20,074 bases of DNA from a virus, in IMG/VR virus record IMGVR_UViG_3300009788_001138, positions 1 through 20,074 of that record; one strand, given 5' to 3'. Position numbers and translations under genes: made by a program. Of the stretch, positions 6,959-13,582 are shown in pieces. Position 1 is the stretch's first letter; each line of letters starts with the position of its first letter. The notes below the pieces were generated by a model. That model was not told the DNA's origin. It ran no database searches and saw nothing but the letters and a program-made list of their open reading frames with translations.

Positions 6959-7938
6959 TGTGTAGCCGCCTCTAGCACTTCAGCTAATGTGTATGTAAAC
7001 TCCCACTCTGTGTCTGCATTATAAGGCATACCAAACTCTAAGGCTAAGTCATCCTGTTCCTGATTCCAAGAGGACATATTGCATGTCTCAAAATACTGAC
7101 AGACTCTATTATATGCTAAGCATTCCTGCCAACGCTGCGGCCAAAAGTTATTCTCGTAACAGAAGATTGCTTTATTAAGGTCCATCATAAGAGTCATGCC
7201 CCAATTTAGACGGTCTAGTCTAGTCTTTTGGTACGGGAGCATCTTAGACTCAGGCCATATCTCTCCGCGATGTAGATGAGACACGGCATAGACTGTTTCA
7301 AAGTTATTAGGTTGGTCTTTCAAGACTGCATCCAGCATAGTACTGTAGCCTAATGCCTGTGGACTATACTTATACAAAGGAGCTAGCTCATCACGGTTCA
7401 TTCCTGTAGTCTTTATCTCTAATACACCTGCCTGTTCTTTCTTTCTATTCCAGATACAGACATCAGCAAAGCCACAGAAGTAATCACCGTAATCATTTAA
7501 TATTATCTTAAAGCCTAGCTCAATAGCTGGACGTTCATCAATGTATAGGAGTTCATAGTCTGTCTTATCCCACTTAACAGCCAGGGATTCAACTGCCATG
7601 AAAGCCCGTTCCAGAAATTTTCTATTCTGTTTTGTATCAGCATCCTCTACCAGCGGTGTGTATTCTAACAGAGTTATAAACAGGGCGTGGTCTAAATCTC
7701 CTGACTTGATGTAGTCTTGGAAGCCTGCGCCAACAGCTTTACCAAAGGGTAAGTCTGCATACATACCTATCCTGTCTTCATCGGATGTAGGCATACAGCA
7801 GGCAAGCTGATACTTCTTCTCACATCTGTTTAAGATATCATTAGAAGAATGTGACATGCGGAACCTAGGCCGTGGCCCAGATTCTACTGCCTCTAGTTCT
7901 ACGTTAGCTGGCGCTTTAAGCAGTTGCTTTAGACTCAT
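6955..7938 (-). CDS. Cas4-like PD-(D/E)XK exonuclease, probably Fe-S
   Basis: A nuclease of 327 residues in the PDDEXK_1/Cas4-AddB group. The catalytic core is FCGFADVCIW (D159) and VLEIKTTG (E174, K176), followed by SPQALGYSTML with Q194 and Y198, the usual motif IV. Cysteines C39 (NRCEKKY) plus C273, C280 and C286 match the one-plus-three spacing of the 4Fe-4S cluster of Cas4 and AddB nucleases. No helicase domain is fused. In phages such nucleases resect double-strand ends to supply single strands for Sak4-type recombination, and that module is two genes away. The ATG at 7938 overlaps the upstream TAA (TAATG). Confidence 0.85.
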   Translation of the reverse strand: MSLKQLLKAPANVELEAVESGPRPRFRMSHSSNDILNRCEKKYQLACCMPTSDEDRIGMYADLPFGKAVGAGFQDYIKSGDLDHALFITLLEYTPLVEDADTKQNRKFLERAFMAVESLAVKWDKTDYELLYIDERPAIELGFKIILNDYGDYFCGFADVCIWNRKKEQAGVLEIKTTGMNRDELAPLYKYSPQALGYSTMLDAVLKDQPNNFETVYAVSHLHRGEIWPESKMLPYQKTRLDRLNWGMTLMMDLNKAIFCYENNFWPQRWQECLAYNRVCQYFETCNMSSWNQEQDDLALEFGMPYNADTEWEFTYTLAEVLEAATQ

Positions 7939-8291
7939 TAAAAATCCTCTGGAGGCTTGTTGATAAGCTCTGCTAGTTTAACTCTACTAATGTTACTACC
8001 AGCCTTCTTCTTATTCTGCTTCAGAGTATCCTTGACTAGTATTACATTAGATAGCTTCTTAATGCCTGCAACTAGTGTGCCTACATCCGCATCCAATAGC
8101 TCATGTACTATCTGAGGATAGTTACGTAGAGACTCCTTTAACTCTATCAGTATCTTCCTGACAGCTTCATGAGGAACCTCATCATCTAATGCAGACTGGA
8201 GAGCAGACAGACCTTCCTTGAAAGAGTCTGGGTCATACTCTCCAGCCCCTGCTTTAGCACTATCAAACAGCACTAAGTCTTCTATAGACAT
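7938..8291 (-). CDS. Helical unknown protein
   Basis: A 117-residue, probably helical protein with an acidic first half and a basic tail (KDTLKQNKKKAGSNISRVK). The start is the ATG at 8291, which has AGGAG five bases upstream. The frame is open to 8459, but that extension shadows the signal-peptide gene and is rejected. A coiled-coil-like stretch runs from about 25 to 60. It directly precedes, and is coupled (TAATG) to, the Cas4-like nuclease, so it may be a partner of it. No family is recognised. Confidence 0.7.
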   Translation of the reverse strand: MSIEDLVLFDSAKAGAGEYDPDSFKEGLSALQSALDDEVPHEAVRKILIELKESLRNYPQIVHELLDADVGTLVAGIKKLSNVILVKDTLKQNKKKAGSNISRVKLAELINKPPEDF

Positions 8292-8292
8292 G

Positions 8293-8511
8293 CTATCTCC
8301 TAATGATAGTAATAGTGGTTGATGGTGCTGGTGGGAGAACGACGCGGCCAGGCTGTACTGCTGGTCGCCCATTGACACAGCCATAAGGACTACCACATCT
8401 GTTAATCCCAACGCCACCATGAAAGCCTCCGACACCAATGCCACAAGGAGGATGGGCATAGACTGTAGCGGAGAATAAGAATAAACTAAATATCAAACTC
8501 ATTCGTATCAT
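8293..8511 (-). CDS. Small exported glycine-rich cysteine protein
   Basis: A 72-residue protein with a textbook signal peptide: MIRMSLIFSLFLFSATVYA, with a likely signal-peptidase I site after A19 (V-Y-A). The mature part of about 53 residues is glycine- and proline-rich with three cysteines (C23, C39, C45). It contains no further membrane segment. The ATG at 8511 overlaps the previous gene, and an ATG at 8502 is an alternative that keeps the signal peptide. Its stop codon overlaps the AGGAG that serves the next gene, so it belongs to the operon. Exported early phage proteins are sometimes superinfection-exclusion factors or host-envelope effectors, but no family is recognised. Confidence 0.65.
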   Translation of the reverse strand: MIRMSLIFSLFLFSATVYAHPPCGIGVGGFHGGVGINRCGSPYGCVNGRPAVQPGRVVLPPAPSTTITIIRR

Positions 8512-8803
8512 TAACCTGTACCTTATGAACTGTTACGCCTTCCGTGCGGATTAAACGTAGTCTTATCCTAACTACGCCATCTTCTTTCTCTTCTTCAGTC
8601 TGAGGTAAGCAGACAGACTTGTATTGTATAGTCTTATCCGCAAACTCTCCTAACTTCTCCATTTCCCTATGCTTCTGCTTAGCCATACCCTGACGAACAT
8701 AGTCTGACTTCACTATATCTACGGTAATAGTGATATCCTCTTCTGCGGATAGTAGACGCCACAGTTCCCTCAAGGTTAGTTCTTTAGTCGTATCTAAAGT
8801 CAT
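8486..8803 (-). CDS. Unknown protein
   Basis: A 105-residue protein. Residues 3-25 (LDTTKELTLRELWRLLSAE) look helical. The second half alternates strands and charged turns (DGVVRIRLRLIRTEGVTVHKVQV), suggesting a small alpha/beta domain. There is one cysteine and no metal motif. The ATG at 8803 overlaps the upstream TGA (ATGA), and its end overlaps the signal-peptide gene by 26 bases. No family is recognised. Confidence 0.65.
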   Translation of the reverse strand: MTLDTTKELTLRELWRLLSAEEDITITVDIVKSDYVRQGMAKQKHREMEKLGEFADKTIQYKSVCLPQTEEEKEDGVVRIRLRLIRTEGVTVHKVQVNDTNEFDI

Positions 8804-9270
8804 AGCTTCTCTAATAGACTCCGCTTAGCAGGCTCGGGCTTAGGATTCCACTGTGCTGTCTGCCTCCAGGCTATGTGACAGCAGAATAGATAGCTTACTA
8901 ACGTATCGAAGTAGTCATTGTCTGTAGCTGCCTCTAACACAAAGCCTATTCTCATGAGGGGAGAAAGCCTACTGTCATAGTCAGCCGGGAAATTTTCTAT
9001 ACAATTTGGACAGCCTTCTCTTATCTGCCCGCCTGGGATATGTCCCCAGATAGTATCACAATGGAAACAGTAGTCAGGTAGAAGCTCAGGTTGAGCATTG
9101 TTAACTATCCGCTTCCATTCTATACTATCCTTTAATAGCATACCTCCATCATTATGTGGTACTACATCCTTTAACCTAGGCAAGCCCTGGGCTAGCCACT
9201 CTAAGACTAGAGTAGGCCAGCCTTCTAGGGCTGCCTCGAAGAATGCTCCGTGCGCACCAGTATATTGCAT
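8800..9270 (-). CDS. Zinc-ribbon protein of unknown function
   Basis: A 156-residue protein with a CFHC/CPNC zinc ribbon (C68, C71, C87, C90 counting from the ATG at 9270), flanked by helical regions. The loop between the knuckles (DTIWGHIPGGQIREG) is 15 residues. A pair of cysteines (CCHIAW, near 130) may add to structure. The C-terminus KRSLLEKL resembles the SLxxxL peptide found in the SF1 helicase tail. The ATG at 9270 overlaps the upstream TGA (TGATG), and a GTG one codon earlier is equally possible. Binding of DNA or of a replication partner is plausible but unproven. Confidence 0.65.
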   Translation of the reverse strand: MQYTGAHGAFFEAALEGWPTLVLEWLAQGLPRLKDVVPHNDGGMLLKDSIEWKRIVNNAQPELLPDYCFHCDTIWGHIPGGQIREGCPNCIENFPADYDSRLSPLMRIGFVLEAATDNDYFDTLVSYLFCCHIAWRQTAQWNPKPEPAKRSLLEKL

Positions 9271-9488
9271 CACTGAGTCTGTACCTTCTTAAGCTGTTCT
9301 GCTTGCTGTATTCTCTGTCGTTCTTTAGCAGTTACACACTTAGCCAGATATCGTATCTTACTCTGGTCTGGCTTCCAGTTTATATTGTTCTCTGCTGCCG
9401 CCCGCTCTCTGCAAACATCCTCTAGTCCGATGTTACAGACTGCCGGTGGAGCAGCTCCTGCCATAGCTATGTAAACTACGCACCACAT
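9270..9488 (-). CDS. Small protein with hydrophobic N-terminus
   Basis: A 72-residue protein starting at the ATG at 9488, which has AGGAGG five bases upstream. The frame is open to 9566, but that part shadows the DUF1353 gene. The first 18 residues (MWCVVYIAMAGAAPPAVC) are hydrophobic and could be a weak signal or membrane segment, although they lack the usual positive charge. The rest is helical and charged, ending KERQRIQQAEQLKKVQ. Cysteines are at 3, 18, 26 and 51; C3-C18-C26 could form disulfides if exported. No family is recognised. Confidence 0.6.
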   Translation of the reverse strand: MWCVVYIAMAGAAPPAVCNIGLEDVCRERAAAENNINWKPDQSKIRYLAKCVTAKERQRIQQAEQLKKVQTQ

Positions 9489-9489
9489 A

Positions 9490-9894
9490 CTATCCTCCTG
9501 CTGCTCGTCTACCGAATGTCTTGACGCCCCAATATACCCACTTAGCTCGTAAGCTGGACATACCATCTTCTTTACAATGCAAGGCTAACATCTGGTCTGC
9601 ATCATTCCTATACTTACGAAAGTATGCGTACTCTCTCATAAGCTGATACCAACCATCGTGGAATAAACTACCACGCATAAAGTTATCAGTATCAATAGTA
9701 GGACCAGACGGACCATCCCAGCAGTAGCCTTTCTTTACTTGTATAGTACGCTGTCCTAGTTCTAAGCATACATACCCACTCTCAGTACATAGCCTAGCTC
9801 CTTGTGGTAGCTCCGCAAATAAATTCCCTGGTAACTCACAGCTTACATGCTGCAAGGTCTGATACTTATAGTTAGTTAGATTACGATATAGCAC
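9490..9894 (-). CDS. DUF1353 family protein
   Basis: A 134-residue protein carrying the DUF1353 signature at about 53-87: KKGYCWDGPSGPT, then DTDNFMRGSLFHDGWYQLMR. The family is widespread in phages and prophages and its biochemical role is not established. The start is a GTG at 9894 with GGGGGT about six bases upstream; no in-frame ATG precedes the conserved core. It overlaps the upstream gene by 14 bases, and its stop lies inside the AGGAGG of the next gene. Ends with a basic, glycine-rich tail. Confidence 0.8.
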   Translation of the reverse strand: MLYRNLTNYKYQTLQHVSCELPGNLFAELPQGARLCTESGYVCLELGQRTIQVKKGYCWDGPSGPTIDTDNFMRGSLFHDGWYQLMREYAYFRKYRNDADQMLALHCKEDGMSSLRAKWVYWGVKTFGRRAAGG

Positions 9895-10099
9895 TTAGTA
9901 CCCCCACTGTTACAGGCTGATAGTTGAATACTATCTGGTCTAACCTGTCTCCTGCTGATATTCTCTGCTGTATATAAGCTCGTTGTCTTTCCCATACAGC
10001 AGACTCCTGAGCCTTAACGAGAAAATACCCAGCGTTGGTATATATTATCCAATGCCGAGTAGGTTCTTCTCTTATAGGATATTCAGGTTGCTGGCTCAT
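9881..10099 (-). CDS. Small unknown protein
   Basis: A 72-residue soluble protein with a beta hairpin-like first half (HWIIYTNAGYFLVKAQ) and a helical middle (VWERQRAYIQQRISAG). The ATG at 10099 has AAAGGAG four bases upstream and overlaps the NrdR-like gene by 17 bases. No family or catalytic residue is recognised. Confidence 0.65.
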   Translation of the reverse strand: MSQQPEYPIREEPTRHWIIYTNAGYFLVKAQESAVWERQRAYIQQRISAGDRLDQIVFNYQPVTVGVLSAIS

Positions 10100-10286
10100 G
10101 TAGCTCCTTTATATCTTCTGTATCGTACTTCTTGCCCTCTACTAATACTTCTACAGTAGAATACCGTTCGCCACAGTTTAGGCATTCCCGTCGCCGCCGG
10201 AAACCATTACCATTCTTTTGCTTACGGCCATTAGTTACCTTAGTCTCAGTATACTTAAGGCAGCTAGGACAACGAAAGTAACTCAT
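10083..10286 (-). CDS. NrdR-type zinc ribbon without the ATP-cone
   Basis: A 67-residue protein that matches only the N-terminal zinc ribbon of NrdR: RCPSC at 5-9, RRRRECLNCGERYSTVE at 30-46 (C6, C9, C35, C38), including the four-arginine run that in NrdR contacts DNA. The ATP-cone of NrdR (about 100 residues) is absent, so nucleotide sensing is lost. It could be a stand-alone DNA-binding repressor or competitor of host NrdR at ribonucleotide reductase promoters, or simply a general phage transcription factor of the zinc-ribbon type. ATG at 10286 overlaps the upstream TGA. Confidence 0.75.
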   Translation of the reverse strand: MSYFRCPSCLKYTETKVTNGRKQKNGNGFRRRRECLNCGERYSTVEVLVEGKKYDTEDIKELHEPAT

Positions 10287-10474
10287 TGTTTTGTCTCGTG
10301 TTCTATAGCTGCTGATACTGCTGCTCTTAGTGCCGCAGTAAATGACCTTACTAGGATAAGCCTAGCTGTATCAGTCATGTGTACCCCATACTTATGCTGC
10401 CAAGCCATGACTAATGCTTGTATCTCAGGGTCTAAGGAGCTAAACATCTCCTTATCCCTCTCTTCAGTGGTCAT
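10283..10474 (-). CDS. Small helical protein, paralogue of the next gene upstream
   Basis: A 63-residue all-helical protein. Its middle (LVMAWQHKYGV, then TAALRAAVSAAIEHE) aligns with the middle of the 121-residue protein encoded immediately upstream (LLRLWKEKYDL, TAALVSAYQ, ISEHVE): the same W, KY, TAAL and EH positions with a short insert in the longer copy. Junctions are TAATG upstream and ATGA downstream. Function unknown. It may be the tail-less partner of a two-protein complex. Confidence 0.65.
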   Translation of the reverse strand: MTTEERDKEMFSSLDPEIQALVMAWQHKYGVHMTDTARLILVRSFTAALRAAVSAAIEHETKQ

Positions 10475-10839
10475 TATAAATCATCCGTACTAGGTAGCTT
10501 CTGAGTCAGGCTTAAACTCTTCTTTTTCTTGGCTACCTTTTTCTTAGCTTTCTTCTTAGCCTTTTTCTTAGCTACCTTCTTCTTAGTCTGCTTCTTCTCA
10601 AGCTGCTTAGTCATAAGTGTAGCCTCTACATGCTCACTTATTGCATCAAGGACTAGACTTAACCCTCTTTGATAGGCAGATACTAAAGCAGCAGTTATCT
10701 TTAGCGTTAGTATCTCATAGTCCTTATCATCAAACAGATACAGTGGAAGGTCATACTTCTCTTTCCAGAGTCGTAGGAGAACCTTACCATCTAAACCTGC
10801 ATCCTTGGGTATAGGTATTTTATCAACTTCAGGATTCAT
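10474..10839 (-). CDS. Helical protein with histone H1-like lysine-rich tail
   Basis: A 121-residue protein. Residues 15-75 form a helical domain shared with the neighbouring 63-residue protein. Residues 80-107 are almost only lysine and alanine (KKKVAKKKAKKK-type repeats), like histone H1 or bacterial HU-type tails, and would bind nucleic acid without sequence preference. The end (SLSLTQKLPSTDDL) returns to neutral, with an SLxxxL peptide. The ATG at 10839 has AGGAG six bases upstream. Slippage on A-rich codons could vary the tail length. Confidence 0.7.
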   Translation of the reverse strand: MNPEVDKIPIPKDAGLDGKVLLRLWKEKYDLPLYLFDDKDYEILTLKITAALVSAYQRGLSLVLDAISEHVEATLMTKQLEKKQTKKKVAKKKAKKKAKKKVAKKKKSLSLTQKLPSTDDL

Positions 10840-10848
10840 CTTATGCTC

Positions 10849-11070
10849 CTAACTATCTAATATGCCTACACGTGATAGTCGTATCATATGTTGATTGTAC
10901 TTTACTGTTTCTCCTGTTGTAATAAGCTCGATAAATCTATCAGCCATATCAGGATTCTGATAAAAGGATATACTAAGAGTATCATTTATAGCTTTATTCT
11001 GCTCAGAGTCTAGTACAGCCCATTCCATCTCGCTCTCTGGCATCAGCTCGTACTCAAAGTCAAACCTCAT
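10849..11070 (-). CDS. Small unknown protein
   Basis: A 73-residue acidic protein (MRFDFEYELMPESEMEWAVL at the start). No motif is recognised. The ATG at 11070 overlaps the TGA of the SF1 helicase gene (ATGA), so it is translated directly after it and could be an accessory. Its stop lies next to the AGGAG for the following gene. Confidence 0.65.
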   Translation of the reverse strand: MRFDFEYELMPESEMEWAVLDSEQNKAINDTLSISFYQNPDMADRFIELITTGETVKYNQHMIRLSRVGILDS

Positions 11071-13388
11071 ACTGATACCTCTACATCTTCATCAAGATAG
11101 CCTGAGTTAAAGTATTCTACCTTCTCCTTCAGACTATTACCCTTTATCCGAGGACTAGTAATAGCTTTACGGATAAGCTCCGGTCTAGCTATTATAACAA
11201 GCTCTTCTCTTGCTCTTGTCATAGCCGTATACAGTAGCTCTCGGCTAAGCATGGTAGCATGATTCTTATGGAACAGGAGAAAGACTCTACGCCACTCACT
11301 ACCCTGTGCCTTATGGACGCTAAGAGCATAGCCAAGCTGGAATATTTGACCGTTAAGTTCTCCAGCAGAGCTTACAGTTATCTCCTGTCCAGTCTCTAAC
11401 TCTACTGATACAATATGACTAGCTAACTGCTTACGCTCTTCATCCTCGTCTATATCAGATAGAACATCCAGTTCCATGTTGCTAAGGTCTAAGTCCTCAC
11501 CATTCATTACAGCAGCAGCACTATCCGCTGCCTTTCCGATATAGAATCCAAAGCGAGATAAGTTAACAGAAGGAGACATAGGCTTCTTACCCATGTAGGA
11601 CATATTACTGCGTATATGTACTATCTTACCTTCCATCTTATTAACTAAGACATTATCTCCGACTGCTAGATAATGCTTCTCATATCCGGCTATTATCTCA
11701 AAGACTTCTGCATTACGCTCTTCTCCTAGAATCTGTGCTATCCTGTAATTGATTATCTTAGTCCCCATAGCATTCTTATTGAATGGAATAAGGACTATAT
11801 CCTCATCAGGATTATATGTCCAAGCCTCTTCTTCTAGCTTATCTATTTCTCTTTCACTCTTAGGCTTAGAAAGCAAAGCCTTACGCTCTTCTAGGGTTAG
11901 CGTATCGTAATCTACTAGAGCCTTCCGCCACTTGATTACCCTTCTCCTGTTCTCAATAGCATTGCCAAAGAAGGTTCCCATTGCACGGCTCATAGTCTCT
12001 TCTGGCTGTGCAGTCTTACTGTTACCAGTCATCCACTTGACTTCAGGCTTAGTCTCCTTAATAGGATTACCGTGAAGTACAGCATGAGCATTAGCTATGA
12101 TAGGATTGTCTAATGCCTGTCTGTATACGATATCTAGATGGACGATTGGTAGCTTAGTAAGAGCGTAGGACATAATGCTCTTGCCAAATACAGGAGGGAG
12201 TTGATTGATATCTCCGACGTAGATTATCTGTACGCCAGGATTAAGTGCTGCCCGTAACTCTTCCCACAAGTCTAAGCCTAGCATAGAGGCTTCTTCTATA
12301 ATAAGGTGAGTTACGCTAAGCGGGTTCCATTGTCCCCGCTGAGGCTTAAACATTTGAACCTCTCGCTCCTGCTTTTCTGACCATAGCATAACTGGAGAGT
12401 ATTCTAATAGGTTATGTACAGTCTGTAATGAGCCTTCCATCTCAGCATGAAGCTCAAAGTTATGGCTGATGATACGGGCTACGTTACCTATAGCCTTACG
12501 AGTATAAGCACAGACGCAAGCAGACGGACCAATTATTCTCCTTCCACTCCTGTCATTACGTCTATAGTCTATATCGTTAACTTTTTCTTGGTGATGATGT
12601 AGGAGAGACATAAGTACAGCTTCAATAGTAGTAGATTTACCTGTACCTGCTTCTCCTGTTAGAACAAAGGATTTACCATCAATAGCCATCTGGACAGCAC
12701 TAGTCTGTTTCGCATTTAGTTCTATTGGCCGCCCGTATCTGTCTAATAGCTTAATGGTATCGGATTCAGCACTTAGGATAGACGGCTCGAAAGCCTCATC
12801 TATTACTACATCAGACTGCTTAGCCCTACGCATCTTATCTTTAAGAGACAGACTAGAGCCAGCGATAATTGGTCTGGGTATATCTTCTGCATTCCTCATA
12901 TAAGAACCCCCTGCACCAAGCTCCTGATTAGGAGTGTCAGACAGTGGTACAGAGGCAGGAGTAGTACTGGTGACAGGATACGCCTTCTTAGCCACAAGTG
13001 GTTTAACCTGTTCAGCTTTCTCCTTAACCGTTCGCCTTAGCTTATCAGCTAGACTAGGCTTCTTGTTAGGCGGAGCGACTGCAACTGTAGATACTGGCTC
13101 GCTGTCTAGAACAGGTTGCACAGGCGTTGCAGCCACTCCTTTAGGTTTAGCTAGCATGTCTTTCAAGCTAGGCTTATTGTTAGGCTGTGGGTCACACTTA
13201 GGACAGGTTCCTTCTCCTATCCTTCTATGCTTGCCCATTCCTGCCCCGCAATAGGAGCAGAACTCTTTAGGTGGAACCACCGGAGCAGGAGAATCAGGCT
13301 CCCTATACACAACCGGGCTAGGCTGAGACTCCGGCGGTTCCGAAACTGGTTTATTCTGATACTTAGGTAGGCTATCAAGGAGGCTCAT
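11067..13388 (-). CDS. SF1 helicase of the RecD/Pif1/Dda type with repetitive N-terminal tail
   Basis: A 773-residue helicase. The core (about 210-735) shows Walker A GEAGTGKST at 245-253, motif II IIEEASML with E365-E366, motif III GDINQLPPV at 392-400, motif V YALSVHKAQGSEW at 687-699 and motif VI YTAMTRARE at 720-728. The N-terminal 200 residues are low-complexity and proline-rich, with a CSYC/CPKC zinc ribbon (C44, C47, C62, C65) and three copies of a K-P-S-L-x-D-x-L type peptide (72-83, 109-119, 179-190). It probably unwinds DNA 5'-3' during recombination or replication restart. Coupled by ATGA on both sides. Confidence 0.9.
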   Translation of the reverse strand: MSLLDSLPKYQNKPVSEPPESQPSPVVYREPDSPAPVVPPKEFCSYCGAGMGKHRRIGEGTCPKCDPQPNNKPSLKDMLAKPKGVAATPVQPVLDSEPVSTVAVAPPNKKPSLADKLRRTVKEKAEQVKPLVAKKAYPVTSTTPASVPLSDTPNQELGAGGSYMRNAEDIPRPIIAGSSLSLKDKMRRAKQSDVVIDEAFEPSILSAESDTIKLLDRYGRPIELNAKQTSAVQMAIDGKSFVLTGEAGTGKSTTIEAVLMSLLHHHQEKVNDIDYRRNDRSGRRIIGPSACVCAYTRKAIGNVARIISHNFELHAEMEGSLQTVHNLLEYSPVMLWSEKQEREVQMFKPQRGQWNPLSVTHLIIEEASMLGLDLWEELRAALNPGVQIIYVGDINQLPPVFGKSIMSYALTKLPIVHLDIVYRQALDNPIIANAHAVLHGNPIKETKPEVKWMTGNSKTAQPEETMSRAMGTFFGNAIENRRRVIKWRKALVDYDTLTLEERKALLSKPKSEREIDKLEEEAWTYNPDEDIVLIPFNKNAMGTKIINYRIAQILGEERNAEVFEIIAGYEKHYLAVGDNVLVNKMEGKIVHIRSNMSYMGKKPMSPSVNLSRFGFYIGKAADSAAAVMNGEDLDLSNMELDVLSDIDEDEERKQLASHIVSVELETGQEITVSSAGELNGQIFQLGYALSVHKAQGSEWRRVFLLFHKNHATMLSRELLYTAMTRAREELVIIARPELIRKAITSPRIKGNSLKEKVEYFNSGYLDEDVEVSV

Positions 13389-13582
13389 GTCTGACCTCCC
13401 TGAATTATCTTAGCGTAACCCCATTTAATCTCTGCATACTCTAAGCCTGTAAAGATGGGAGTATCCTCTGCCATCTCATCCTCGCAGTCAAAGCATAGCC
13501 ACTGACCGTCTGCGAATACTTCTGCCTCTTCATCCTGGCAGAGTTCACAGCTTCCTAGTTTATGATAACCTGAACCTTTCAT
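13385..13582 (-). CDS. Small zinc-ribbon protein
   Basis: A 65-residue protein with SCELC at 11-15 and WLCFDC at 28-33 (C12, C15, C30, C33), a one-site zinc ribbon, followed by an acidic stretch and a tryptophan-containing tail (EYAEIKWGYAKI). Coupled by ATGA to the genes on both sides, between the 356-residue protein and the SF1 helicase. Likely a protein- or DNA-binding adaptor; exact role unknown. Confidence 0.7.
   Translation of the reverse strand: MKGSGYHKLGSCELCQDEEAEVFADGQWLCFDCEDEMAEDTPIFTGLEYAEIKWGYAKIIQGGQT

Noticed and set aside
8292-8459. N-terminal extension of the 117-residue protein with a hydrophobic start
   Set aside because: It overlaps the signal-peptide gene in another frame, while the ATG at 8291 has a strong AGGAG. 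The extension is a shadow.
10500-10590. Lysine-codon repeat as a possible tandem DNA repeat or microsatellite
   Set aside because: The repetition is of lysine/alanine codons within a good gene and is better explained as a basic protein tail.
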